Source: Asterella californica (lineage: Eukaryota; Streptophyta; Marchantiopsida; Marchantiales; Aytoniaceae). From it: a stretch of DNA of 64,000 nucleotides. Where the stretch lies: the NCBI GenBank assembly GCA_036924285.1, contig JAYKYS010000007.1:17732001-17796000 (forward strand), given 5' to 3'. Shown piece after piece: positions 47,620-59,100 of this stretch. Each line of letters opens with the position of its first letter. The stretch's first letter is position 1. The notes beneath the pieces were generated by a model, which ran no database searches, had not been told where the DNA came from, and saw only the letters and a list, made by a program, of their open reading frames with translations. A program made the position numbers and the translations under genes.

Positions 47620-49270
47620 AGGGTGTCATTGCCCTTATGCTGTACATTAACCTTTTCAGGTATTTAGGATTTAGTATGGTGAACGGAACGGAAAACGTAC
47701 TTTTTAGGTGAGCTGAAGCTACTCTTCGGAGATTCCGATCTCGGACTTGTCTGAGACGCGTCAGGATAGTGATCAGAGTCTTAATCTTACGGAAGTTCTG
47801 GCCGGGGGCGTGACGGTTTTGGTGGGGAGTCCAGGTCTTCTGCTGACTTCTGGGTTTCTGTGCTGGCGTCCGTTGGGCATTGGGCACTCACAGGGTAGTT
47901 GGACATAGCAAAGCAGTTGAGCTGAAGCTTCATTGATGTCAATTGTGCTATCATAGACTGTTACCTGCAAGATAGTTGGTCCAGAGATGAGAGGCTCAGG
48001 TAATCGACTGAAAAGGCGCTGTAAGTTGGAGATGAGAACAAGCAGCGTCTTTCATGTCATGAAGGACAGAAATTTTCTTTTAGTAGTCAAAATGTTGTCC
48101 ACTTACTCTCTTGTTGGCGGAAATGTAACACTCAGTTGTACAGTTGACCTATAATGGTCATCAAGAACATGCATAATACTGCACTGCTCGTCATGTTATT
48201 ATAGAGGGCAGGCCTCGAAGTCTGTATGCGCTATGATTCGTTCCACATGTGAAATATGCTGTATCAGACTCTTCACGTGATTGACGGTGAAGGTGATCTA
48301 TACCACACCTGGTAGCAGAAATTTACTTCCTCACTCCCTTGCAGCAACAGTCGATCTTCCTCAGTCCCCTACCGTTCAGAATGTCTTCCTCAGTCCCCTG
48401 ACTTGTCAGCGACCGTTTTGGTTCCATGGATAGGAGGTTACAGTCGGCTTAACAATGGAGGTACTACGGCGCGAGCGCGGGTAACCCAATGCATAGTGCC
48501 ATGTGCGGATGGCAGAGTGCAGAAGCGGGAAAGACTATCGAGCCGGGATCTGGTGTGAGAAAGGAAGGGAAGTTTATTGAGTTTATATTACGGTACTGTG
48601 TCTCTTTGCGCAGCACAGTTGGTTGCTTGCACTTTGATCTAGCTCGACCTTTTAGCTCGACCTTTTAGAGGTAAAAATTCGCTACGAAGCTTGCTGCGGA
48701 GACAAGTCTGCAGTTGAAGCCCGCACCTACCAAGTTTGAAGGTTTGGTGAGCATTTAGGTGTTTGTTGTTCATCTATTTAGTGCGCTGTTTTCTTCCTGG
48801 TCCCTGCACCATGGTGTAGGGATTTACAGTTAACGTTCGGAACCCAGGGATGATTCACCTACACGCCGGATTTATCGAACCTGCGGAGCTCGTTTTCGAA
48901 ACCAATGAGGGAACTTGCGGACTTGGTGCAACCTCATGTACTTCAGATCGCAAATTTCTACGTTTCTTGGATTTGCTCTGTAATCTCCCGCAGCGAACGG
49001 CCATGATGTACATCTCCGTCCAGCAACCGAGAATCTAGATATCGACCGTGAAGTTAGGGCATAAGCGCACATCGGTTATTGGGTTAAAAATTTAGGGATT
49101 TTTCGAGAAAACTGTCGCATCTGACCCTGCTTCGCGCGTGCGGATTATCATGCTTTGCGTATCGCACAAAGCAAAACTTCGCTTCTGCCTTGCGGACGGG
49201 TAATTAATAAGAGTGATTATTGAGAGTTAATTAATTATGAAGAGTAATTGTGATATTTTAGGAGCGGTAG
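47620..49270. other. 3' flank of SF3B3, no further gene
   Basis: It contains the SF3B3 3' untranslated region, whose end I cannot place. A short direct duplication AGCTCGACCTTTT is present near 48642-48668. Nothing else is supported. Confidence 0.45.
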
Positions 49271-49303
49271 GTTACCTTAGAGCTACTGATAGCAGGGTTC
49301 AGC

Positions 49304-49783
49304 CCGAAGGGTACAGTAGTGTCACCGTTTCGCAAAGTAATGCAGTCTGGAGCGTGCGAGGTTAATGCAGGTTTAGGCCCGTTAAAAGTCGGTTTAGATT
49401 AAGTCGTTGACGTGAACGGGACTGTGTGCGTGACGTGAACGGGACTGTGTGAACAGACCGTGACCGTGAAACTGGGAGAGTCAATACTGCGAAGTGAACG
49501 GCCCAGAAACTATGACGAGTTTAGACTAACACGCAGTTCGTTTTGAAAAATCTGGACGCGCCTCCTCCAGATTCCGTTCCGCGCGGTTCCGTGGACCAAC
49601 CTCCAGACATGCATTCGCGTGAAGTGCGTACTTTCATTAGCACGAGAGCGAAATCACAGGCGAAAGGCTTAGCTCGAGAGATTACGGTTCATTCAGAGAG
49701 AAGAGATTAGCATGAGGGATAGAGATCATCGCGTACTGCCTTTCCGCACGGTTCCGTTCATTCACGACCAGCCGAGGTATTAG
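49304..49783 (+). repeat. Left terminal inverted repeat of the MULE
   Basis: Pairs with 51606-52103 in inverted orientation. Conserved blocks include GTTTAGGCCCGTTAAAAGTCG, CGTTGACGTGAACGGGACTG, CCTCCAGATTCCGTTCCGCG and GCTCGAGAGATTACGGTTCA. Indels of tens of bases separate the two arms. Confidence 0.85.
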
Positions 49784-51392
49784 CACGCGAATGAAGTCGA
49801 GGGCTCGAGGAGTTTAGCATTAGAGTCGGCAGGACAGGACATGTTGCCAACGCCTTACAGGCAGAGTGTTGCAGAGATGCCTCGATACAGACCAGTTCGA
49901 TTCCACTTTCCAAAACCCGATCTCTTCCCACTGAACTGTACGAGGGGAGTGGAGGATGCTGAGAATCGGAGATGCATCTGTCCAACAGGCTGTGTATCAG
50001 ACATCTCTCCGAGGCCTCAACTCCTGCATAAGAGCTATTAGTTTTACCTAATGACATGCATTTCACATCAATGCTAGCTTGAGCATGCTTTAGGCATAAT
50101 TGGATATACATTGGGACGAAAGCTGCACGTAAAGCAGCGATCTGACCAGTATCTTTATCTGTGAGGGCAAAAACCGGTCGTAAACCTCTATCCCTGAGAG
50201 CAACAAACCATGAAATCAACACGGTTTTACGATACTGTTCAGAATTAACCCCGCAAGTTTTCTTACCATCGCTTGTCCGGAGGTAGAAACAATATGATAA
50301 CGGAACGTCGAATCCACCAAGGTTTGCAGCTATCACGAATAACTCAAAACGCATGGAGTTAGTTTTGAACGTCGAGTCTATCACAATCTCATGTACAACT
50401 CTTACCTGCTCAAAAAATGGTGTGCAGAAGGCAAAAGCTATATAGCTATCGGTTCGATCATACAACACCTGAATAAACTTCTTAGAAGCGAAATTTGAAC
50501 TTTGAATCAACAAAGATGCAGAATTCACTTGGTCGTCTGTGTCACGTAGATACTGTTTCGACTGGATCTCTGATATCCAAAAATTTACCTATGCTCTCGT
50601 TATGCTCAAAGGGTTAATAATGCCTCTGTCGCACAACATCCGGTACACCTCTAGTTTGCGGATGTTTAAGTTCACGTTCCCTTCTAGAAAGGTGATAGCA
50701 GCAGCAGGAAAATACTTGAGTTTGTACGTTGGCTTCTCGTGAACCAACAAATGCTGGCACGTCAACAACATCAGTTTTTGCTCTGTGTCTACAGGTATAC
50801 GTACAGTTCCTCCACATTCGAATCTCTCAATTTTCTGTTTCTTTTCTTGCACCCTCTTGGAACTAGAAGCAATCTCTTGGGTCTTATAAGTGATTCTATC
50901 AAAACGAGATGCACACCACAAGCTGGTTTTGTACAAAGACGTCTGTTTTTTGCTCACTCGTGGGTTTCTGCAGTCCCAGTAATATCCAGAGGCAATTTCT
51001 AGGTCTGGAATGACATACGTCTTAAGCCAATAGGTCAGTGCAACAGAGGCATTTTCTGAATTCCAACTCATAAACTCACTGGTGTACGATTCATCAGTCA
51101 GACGAACTTTCATTCGGAAGAAAATGATACAGTCTTCGGTTTCCTCTGCATGAAAACACTCTTTCACAACGTCTAACATCTCTGAAAGCTCGCAGTCCAC
51201 AGTGACTAAGAATGAAGGATCCTCATCTTCATCAAACTCTGTTGTGTTACCACCTCTCCCCGCAGCTTTACTGTAACATTCATTACAAGTTTTGAATATT
51301 ACTAAGTCTAAAGGGTTGTGGCCTTTGCGAGCTCGTGTAAAACTTACTAATGGCTGGTTCTTGTTACATCGGCCGCAACATGCTCTTTCCAT
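49758..51392 (-). pseudogene. MULE transposase, interrupted by one TAG and probably 3'-truncated
   Basis: From ATG 51392 (MERACCGRCNKN) one frame runs to TAG at 50591-50589 (codon 268) and continues in the same frame to 49758. The N-terminus has paired CxxC motifs (CCGRC and CNEC, about 45 residues apart) that could bind zinc. The region before the stop resembles the DNA-binding part of MULE proteins. After the stop, HEIVIDSTFKTNSMRFELFV and YIQLCLKHAQASID match the MULE transposase domain (first catalytic Asp in IDSTF; the CLKHAQ helix near the end of the domain). The expected last catalytic residues and SWIM finger are missing; after about 50.05 kb the frame is unlike the family. An ancestral CAG at the stop is likely but inferred. 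Confidence 0.75.
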
Positions 51393-51605
51393 CAAGACAG
51401 AGCATAACACAAACCGCAAGAGCACGATGCATTCACCTGATAGTCTTGCTCCCACCCGTGATTATTATCATGTTGATAGTCAGCTGGTCACACAGTACGT
51501 CGAATTGTCACTCGATCTCGGCTGGTCACACAGGTGATGATTCTCTGAACGCGGCAGAACGATTACTCTCTTCACGCGATAGAACGCATCAAACTCTATC
51601 TCTCA

Positions 51606-52103
51606 TGTTAATACCTCGGCTGGTCGTGAATGGCAGTACGCGATGATCTCTATCCCTCATGCTAATCTCCCTCTCTGAATGAACCGTAATCTCTCGAGCT
51701 AAGCCTTTCGCATGTGATTTCGCTCTCGTGCTAATGGAAGTACGCACTCACTATCGGTCACGCGAATGAACTTCTCTGCTCCCTTCAGACTCGACTACGC
51801 GTGAATGGTCGTGGAGGCTGGTCGTGAATGAACGGAACCGCGCGGAACGGAATCTGGAGGAAGGGCGTCCAGATTTTGGAAAACAAACTGCGTGGGCTGT
51901 TCATTTCGTGGTATTGACTGTCACAGTTTCACGGTCGTTTCACGATCGTGGTCCGTTCACGGTCACGGTCTGGGTCTGTTCACACAGTCCCGTTCACGTC
52001 ACCCACACAGTCCCGTTCACGTCAACGACTTCATCTAAATCGACTTTTAACGGGCCTAAACCTGCATTATTTTGCGAAACGGTGACACTACTGGACCCTT
52101 CGG
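51606..52103 (-). repeat. Right terminal inverted repeat of the MULE
   Basis: Mirror of 49304-49783. It carries a larger internal segment than the left arm (an extra GTTCACGG/TCACGATCG-rich piece near 51925-51980 and a different piece near 51755-51830). Confidence 0.85.
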
Positions 52104-52109
52104 CATTTC

Positions 52110-52800
52110 GATAGAGCGTGTCATGCTTCCGAGCATGAGGTGAAAGCATCTGCACCATAGTGAGAAACAAAGCTTTGGGCATGCATAGAGTCTTTATCCA
52201 TCGATCATCATCATAACTCCTTCATAAATAATAACGAAATGAAATAACGGATCTCGACTTTACCCACCAGCCAAGACGCTCATTCTGCTCCGCGTGTACA
52301 ACAATCTGCGTTGTCTAGTTAGCTACTCTAGAAAGTGACTCCAACACCTCCTCGCTTAGGTTCCCACATTGATGATACCTGTCATCCTCTTCGTCTAACA
52401 ACTGGTGTCCCTAGACAATCTGAATTGCCGACACTACAGTTGTAACAACCAGCGCTATGATCTCTGATAATCTGCAGATTAGTTGTAGCTAAGTGGTTAA
52501 AGCACTTCGAGTTTACGAAAATTGATCAGACACACGCTTATAATTATAAACAAGTTAAAAGCTACACATGACACAGCCAGAGCTAAGAAAATATAGCAGT
52601 AAATTTCACCACACTGTAATGAGTCAACACATTCGAGTCACCACCGAGGAGAAGTTCCCAGGAAAAGGTAAGGAGCGCACGTCTATCCATTATGCTCTTG
52701 ACTAGTGAGAACGAATCGACAGTGACGACAAAAGCACGAAAACAATGATAATAAAAAGAAAGATGGTGAGCAGCGGAGTCCACGTATCTACTCGTCGTAG
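52110..52800. other. No gene or repeat recognised
   Basis: Mixed composition with short open frames only. No similarity to the neighbouring MULE or to the duplications to the right was seen. Confidence 0.4.
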
Positions 52801-53060
52801 ATTATCAGCAAGACGAGAATGGCGAGCACGCAACATGCTCCTATAGCGGCACGATGGCCGGAGAAGGAAGATACAAAGCGTTAGAAGCGAGAAACTACCG
52901 GCGACGGAAAACAAGAAAGAAGCAGAAGCAAACATGCGAGACGAGTTGTAGATTATCAGCGGGACGAGAAAGCCGAGCACCCAACACGCTCCCAAAGTGC
53001 CAAGATGGACGGAGAAGGAGGATAGAAAGCGTTAGAAGGGACAAACTAGTGGCGACCTAA
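52801..53060. repeat. Diverged tandem duplication of about 145 bp
   Basis: GATTATCAGC(A/G)(A/G)GACGAGAA, then GAGCAC.CAACA(T/C)GCTCC and GGAGAAGGA(A/G)GATA.AAAGCGTTAGAAG occur at about 52801 and 52948. A third partial copy (CAGCACGCTCCCACAGTGCCAAG, AAAGCGTTAGAA) lies near 53520-53565. Confidence 0.65.
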
Positions 53061-53184
53061 AACAAAGTAAATCTACCAACCGAGTCAAAGCGATAACCTT
53101 GCAGCGATATCACTGTTTCAATCGAAACAACGAGTGGGAGCAGTGAGCAGAACAAAGGAAAGGGACAAAGCCAGCAGTCAATGA

Positions 53185-54130
53185 CGATGTAATTAATTTA
53201 AGCGAAGGCATCCTCGGTCACTACGATAAGGTCACTAGGTCACACGAATTAAAACTTTCTTTCAGCAAAAGTGCCCTCGGCCAGTGGTAGTACGCTCACT
53301 ACAAGCGGAACGATTGCATTTTTCAATCACGAGACAGAAAAAGTATAGAACGGGCACGAGAAGCATCCCATACACTCTCCACATCTTTTAAACGTACACC
53401 GTTCTTCAGCTATGCGAGCAGTGGATTTACCAGCCCCGCATTACTCTTACACTTGTCCATTTCCTCTTATTTGCCAAAACTCCTTGCAGCGACTCGCCAT
53501 GAGGAGAAACTTCAGCAGCCAGCACGCTCCCACAGTGCCAAGAGAAGCAAGATACAAAGCGTTAGAACATGAGGAGAAACTAGCAGCAACCGAGAACAAG
53601 GGAGAAGTAGAAGCAAACATTGCAATCCAGTCGGAGCGATAACCTTGAAGATGCCATTGTTTGAATGGCTGAACCTTCAGAAAAGGCAATGGGAGTAGAA
53701 AGGAAGCCACGACGAGCAAAAACAAGCAGACAAAGAGAAAACGACGAGCAGATCAAACCTCGACCGCCAACAAAATTCTCCCAGTCAAAACAGAGAGTGA
53801 CCAGAATGAAGCGAAAGCACCTCAAGGTCGAAAGTGAAAAGAAAAGAAGAAGCCAAGCAGCGGACAGCGACAAAGCAGAACTGCCATCGAACTGAAACTT
53901 TATTTAAGCGAAAGTGCCATCAGTCACTAGCAAGCGAAACCGACGTCGAATTAAAACTAAATTTAAACGAAGACGTCCTCGCCCACTAGCAACCGGAATC
54001 GGCATCGAATCAAAACTTCTTTTAAGCGAACATGATCTAGACCACTAGCACTAGCACTCCCGTCCACCAATCCGAGCAGCGGATCTACCAATGCCGAATA
54101 CTACGCTTGGTCTTTTTCTCCCATTTACCC
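53185..54130. repeat. Segmental duplication and ~60-bp tandem units
   Basis: AATTTAAGCGAAGGCATCCTC near 53195 and TATTTAAGCGAAAGTGCCATC near 53893 begin two related blocks. Both end in GCGGAT(T)TACCA...CC.CATTT.CC (near 53412-53465 and 54073-54130). In the right block a unit (A)AATTAAAACT.AATTTAA.CGAA...CACTAGCA..CGAA is present about three times, near 53893, 53951 and 54008. Confidence 0.55.
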
Positions 54131-54574
54131 AAACCTCACTTGTGATGCATATTCAAAATGCAGCGTCCCGGCCAAGACTTACATTCAATTCTTATAAACA
54201 TTAATCATGTTCCTGATTACACTTCTTTTTCTTACACCATCCCTTGAAAATCTAAATGAATCGTTCGCGAGTCGATCTCTAAGTCAAAATTTTCTTGTTT
54301 TTCCTCTTTTGACTTCACATTTGTGCAGTCAGTTTGGATGGATATTTGTATATCAAGATGCCGGTATGCTTGTGTCCCTGCTGCGTAATGAAGCATGATA
54401 CTCTTGACAACATCTGTCGCAACAAGATGTCAGAAAGATAATGGAGTTGGGAAAATATGGTTTGAGGATGTTGAGACTTCCCTTCGGTTTGGATGTACGA
54501 GCTACAACAGCACAAGTCCAAGATAAAGCCCTAAGTACAGTAGGGGTCTCAAATATTCCTGACTCACAAAGAAT

Positions 54575-54725
54575 ATGCATGTAACATGAACTTCTGGGGA
54601 ACTCTTGTCCGGTTCTGGTTATCAGAAAATACATAAGTATTAACTAGAAAATATCTATTAAGCTAATCTGAAAAATCAAAATATATATAGATATTAAATG
54701 TTAGGAGAGCCAGAAAGATCTCAAC
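54575..54725 (+). repeat. Dispersed AT-rich repeat, copy 2
   Basis: Partner of 16140-16310; see that entry. The flanks on both sides are unrelated between the two sites beyond about 150 bases. Confidence 0.55.
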
Positions 54726-55121
54726 ATAACCCATAAGAGGAGACGAGGCGGACTCACTTCTTGCAGTATAAGTCTCGAATTAATGAAATATTTGAAAATT
54801 ATGAGAACGATAACTATCTCCGCAAACTCAGACGCATCCATGTCGACTGCGAGATTGTACCCACGCCTTGCAAGACTATCAACCTCAGCACCAAAACACT
54901 AAAGGGTCACGCAAAAAGTGTCAAGAGAGAAGGTAACAACCTTCAATTTCCTCAAAATGTATAGTAACAGTTTATACCACCACAATCATAAACAAGACCT
55001 GATACGAGTTGTCCGTAAGACCAAGTCCACTTTGAAGAGACCGAGAACAAAGTCCAAGTCGATCGATAGTCTACCGAAGGATGGAGTTCAATCTCCAAGT
55101 AACGATAACCGTAGCACCCAA

Positions 55122-56132
55122 TGTAACGCCGTTTACTTTTAAAAAGGCTGTGATTAAATGACGTCACATGGTGGCTACAAGGTGATACGAAGGGCTCTCC
55201 AGGACTAGATAAGGGGTTCGCGAACCCTAAATGTCTCATTGAACGTTTTTCACTTCTTGGCTTCAGGTCACTGCGCATGGTTCTCAGGTTGGTGGCTGGC
55301 AGAGAGACTGATTAGAGACTGTACGAGACCAGAGAGTGAAGTCTTATCAGACCAGGGAGCATAGGTTGAGTGGATCATTAGCAGAGCCTTACCAGAAAGA
55401 ATAGAGGCAGGCTGGAACTGTGTTTTGACTACGCTGGGCATAGACTGTGGGTGAATAGTTACCGGTTAAGGGTACCAAGGAGATTTCAGTGCTGATCAGA
55501 TCTGTATTTTGAGATAGTTTGTTGAGTGGAAGATTTCAGCGTTCAGGGTGAAGATTCCTGAAGAGATAGCGTTCTGGAGGGAAATTATCAGGAGATTTGC
55601 AGAGCAGTGAAGAATTTCCGACCTAAGAGCTCTTCGAGACCTTGTTAGCAAGAAAACACCGTGTAATGTATATGAGCCCGTGATTTGCTTTGTTATATGA
55701 TAAGCAAGCTTGGATTGAGTGCCAAAGTTGGATTGAAGAGTCTGGTGTGGAGTTGACTCTATTTCGGTGTGCCTTCCTACTTCCTAGCATCTACTAGGTC
55801 TCCTAGTCTTGGCGGTTGCTCCTTGTGGGTCCTGGCGTTCCGACTTGATCACCAGTAGCGGAAGCGCTGCCCAAATTTATTGCAACCCAGGTCTAGAATA
55901 GTTCCACCTGTATTTAGCAACCTAAGATTGACCAGAGACCTACAAAAGACTAGTTGGTTATTCGAAACCCGTCCAACAGTTATCAAATCCTTGGTGCTCA
56001 TTAGCTGATAGTTTAACGAAATGGATCTGGAGACACAAATAAAGTATACAGGTCTCTAGGGAGGTTCACGTTCGGCAGTTCATTGGTTAGAGATTAAAGA
56101 ATCTGTTCCGAGATCTGCGGTCGAACGTTACA
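55122..56132 (+). repeat. 5' long terminal repeat
   Basis: It begins TGTAACGCC and ends CGGTCGAACGTTACA. The last ~370 bases (from about 55765, TGTGCCTTCCTACTTCCTAG type sequence) are nearly identical to the 3' LTR. The first ~500 bases match it only in short islands such as GACTAGATAA and CGCGA(A/G)CCCTAAA. Confidence 0.8.
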
Positions 56133-56134
56133 GT

Positions 56135-56146
56135 TGGTATCAGAGC
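56135..56146 (+). other. Retrotransposon primer binding site
   Basis: TGGTATCAGAGC is complementary to the 3' end of initiator methionine tRNA and lies two bases after the 5' LTR, the usual place for plant Gypsy and Copia elements. Confidence 0.9.
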
Positions 56147-56182
56147 AGGTTCAGGTTGAATCTTTGCTGAACACCATCGACA

Positions 56183-59100
56183 ATGGAAGCCGTGCCGACT
56201 GGGATGGACGAGATGCAGGCGTTTCTGAAGAAGTTGGAAGGCCGACTTGAGCAAGTGGAAGCTGAGAACAAGGTGCTTAAGGCGGATTTAGCTCAAGCAA
56301 AAGTGACACAAGAGAAAGAAGCAGAGGTCCCTGTACTACAAACTGAGCAAGTCAAGGATTTAGCACTGCTGGGTGAAGGAGCAGTTGATGCTACTCAAGC
56401 AGATAAGAATGAAGATGAGTCACAGAAGGCGCAAGAGAATGTTGCGGAAGGCAGCTCAGCCAAAGAAGGGCACAAGCGGAAAGTGAAGTGGGCTGAACCA
56501 GCGACACCATCAGCCTTCAACGGTGAGAAAAGCTTTTCCAGGTTTGAGTTATGGATTACTGAAATGGAGAATTACTTGGAAAATTTTGATGAGCGCAGTT
56601 GGTTCACCTATGCTGTTAGTAGACTGGAAGGAGAGGCTAAGGAATGGTATGGAGGTCAACAGCGGATGAGGAGTTTGAACGGTACAACTCCTATGTCCAC
56701 TTGGCCGGAGCTGAAAGATGAACTCAGAAGACATCTGGTACCGGTGGATGAAGCTACACAGTTTCGGCTGGAGCTCATTCATCTGAGACAGACAGGGAGT
56801 ATCAGACAATACCTCCAGCGATTTTCTGAGTTGGTTACTCGTTTGCACATGGTGGATCGCACCGACTTGCTGTTTCATTTGAAGAAAGGTCTGTAGGGTT
56901 TCTATGCTAGTGTGTTTGATAGCTGGGTTATGTTTCACAAGTCCGAGGACATGCAAGACTTGTTTGCATTTCTAGAAGCAGCAGAAAACACTAGGGAACG
57001 TAATTACACCGTGCAGCCTTCTAAGTTTCAGCGTGGAACAAGTGGTGGCGAGCCTAGTAGAGGATTTTGGCGTAATCCTCAAGGACAGATAGCGTCCTCT
57101 CAGAGTAGAGGTGGTAGAGGACGTGGTGGTGGAAGATTTGATGCAGCGGGAAGGAGGTTTCCTCGTGGATCTCAACAGCAAGGAGTTTCTCGTGGTCCTA
57201 CTCAGACACGACCTACTGGATCATATGCATCCAATGCAGGATCCAACCAAGCTTCGACTTCAGGTGCTAGGAGCAGTGGAGCTAGCAGTGCTACACCTTC
57301 AAGGACGATCATCTGCTTTCGATGCGGACGGGACGGTCATATCGCTCGTGATTGTCCTCAACGTTCAACAACGAGCAACGTGCGCGGGTTGACAGCTGAA
57401 GAGACAACCAGTATTGAAGAACTAGTTGAGGCGACTACTGAAGCAGAGGTATGTGCTGGTGAGCATTTGGTAGAGCATGGGGATTTTCTGCCGTGGATTG
57501 AAGTGAAAATAGGAAACCACCGGTGTTGTTTGCTTATTGATACTGGAGCAGATGTGAATGTCTTGGATGAAAAACTAGTCAGGACCTTAGGGGTGACTAG
57601 AACCAAGATCATGAGCCCGTTGTTGGTAAGGTTTGTGCAAGGTAGCACAACCGTTACAGAAAAACTCATGAGTGTTCCTGTTACTGTTGGAGGGGTAACT
57701 AGGAAGCACGAGTTTTTAGTTATGAGCTTAGGTGACACGATGGAAGATATCTTGTCCTGGTCTTGGTTACAAGAGACCAAGGCAAAGCTAGATGTTCAAG
57801 AAGGGAATGTCATTGTCATGGATCAATGGGGCTTGGGTCAACCACATCCTTTGATCATCAAAGAGAGACCCAAGGAGCCAAACCATGCTGCTCGTAGGTT
57901 CCAACGAGCCAAGGTGGCATTTCAGATCTACACAGCTAGACAGTTTGGAAAGCAGATCAAGTTGGTAGACGAAGCTTGGGTTGCAGTGATGTCTAAACCC
58001 AAGGTGGAGACGGATGAGGAAGAACGTGTTGCTGCTCTTCCCATACATCCTGATATGCAGGCATTGATTGAGAGGTATTCTCACCTAATGCCGGACCAGT
58101 TACCAACAGGACTTCCGCCGAGGAGAGCCTTGGATCATGCTATTGATCTGGTTCCTGGGGCTACCCCTACTGTAGTGCCATCAAGACGGATGTCGTTTGA
58201 TGAGCTGACAGAGCTGAAGACTCAGTTGAAAGAGTTGGTAGCTCAGGGTATCTTACGACCTAGTATATCACCTTATGCTACCCCGGTGTTGTTCGTGGCC
58301 AAGAAGGATGGTGGTATTCGCATGTGTGCGGACTATCGTGCACTCAATAAGGTTACTGTCAAGAACAAGTACCCTCTTCCTCTCATGGATGAAACCACCG
58401 ATCGGTTGGCCACAAGAAGGTATTTCACCAAGCTGGATCTGCGTTCTGGATATCATCAAATCCGGATCAAAGAAGGTGATGAAGAAAAGACAGCTGTAAG
58501 GACGAGGTATGGCTTGTTTGAGTATACAGTGTTGCCGTTTGGATTGTCCAATGCACCTGGTACTTTCTGCAGGCTAATGAACGAGATCTTCAGAGATCTC
58601 TTGGATGAGAGTGTTATCGTGTACCTAGACGATATCATCATCTTCTCATCCACTTGGGATCAGCATCTAGTAGATGTTGAAATGGTGTTTAAGCGCCTAG
58701 AAGAACATCAACTCTATCTCAAGAAGAGCAAGTGCTCTTTTGGACAAGAGAGTGTAGTGTTTCTAGGATGTTTGATCGATGCGCAGGGCATTCATCCTAA
58801 CAGGGCTAAGATTCGAGCCATTGTTGAATGGAAGAGACCTGAGAGTGTTCATGAGCTCAGATCTTTTCTTGGATTAGCCACATATTTTCGGCGCTTTGTT
58901 TATCAATATGCGCATAAAGCCGCACCTTTGTTTGGCTTATTGCGCAAAGCTTCCAAAGTTGTTTGGAATCCAGCAGCTGAACGAGCGTTTCAAGGATTGA
59001 AACAAGCACTGACAGAGATGCCCGTGCTAGCTCTTCCAAAGATGGGAGAACCTTTCGAGGTTCACACAGATGCTTCTCCATGGGCCATTGGAGGAGTGTT

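Larger units (their letters stand above)
49304..52103 (-). mobile_element. Mutator-like DNA transposon (MULE) with long terminal inverted repeats
   Basis: The left end (49304 on) and the reverse complement of the right end (52103 back) both start CCGAAGGGT(A/C)CAGTAGTGTCACCG and stay alignable for about 480-500 bases with indels, down to ACGACCAGCCGAGGTATTA. Both arms contain a doubled unit GACGTGAACGGGACTGTGTG. The interior carries one transposase gene on the minus strand. No convincing 9-bp target duplication was found next to the outer ends (GGGTTCAGC versus CATTTCGAT), so either the true ends lie slightly elsewhere or the duplication has decayed. Confidence 0.8.

Noticed and set aside
53412..53895. 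Lys/Arg/Glu-rich plus-strand frames
   Set aside because: They coincide with the A/G-rich duplicated segment; composition alone explains them.
55195..55225. tRNA gene from GGTTCGCGAACCC near 55206
   Set aside because: Only a T-loop-like word inside the LTR; no cloverleaf or A box in place. No convincing tRNA or rRNA gene was found anywhere in the window.
56894..56896. Programmed stop-codon readthrough between gag and pol
   Set aside because: The TAG lies inside the gag domain well before the zinc knuckle, and a second TAG lies in mid-integrase; nonsense mutation is simpler.
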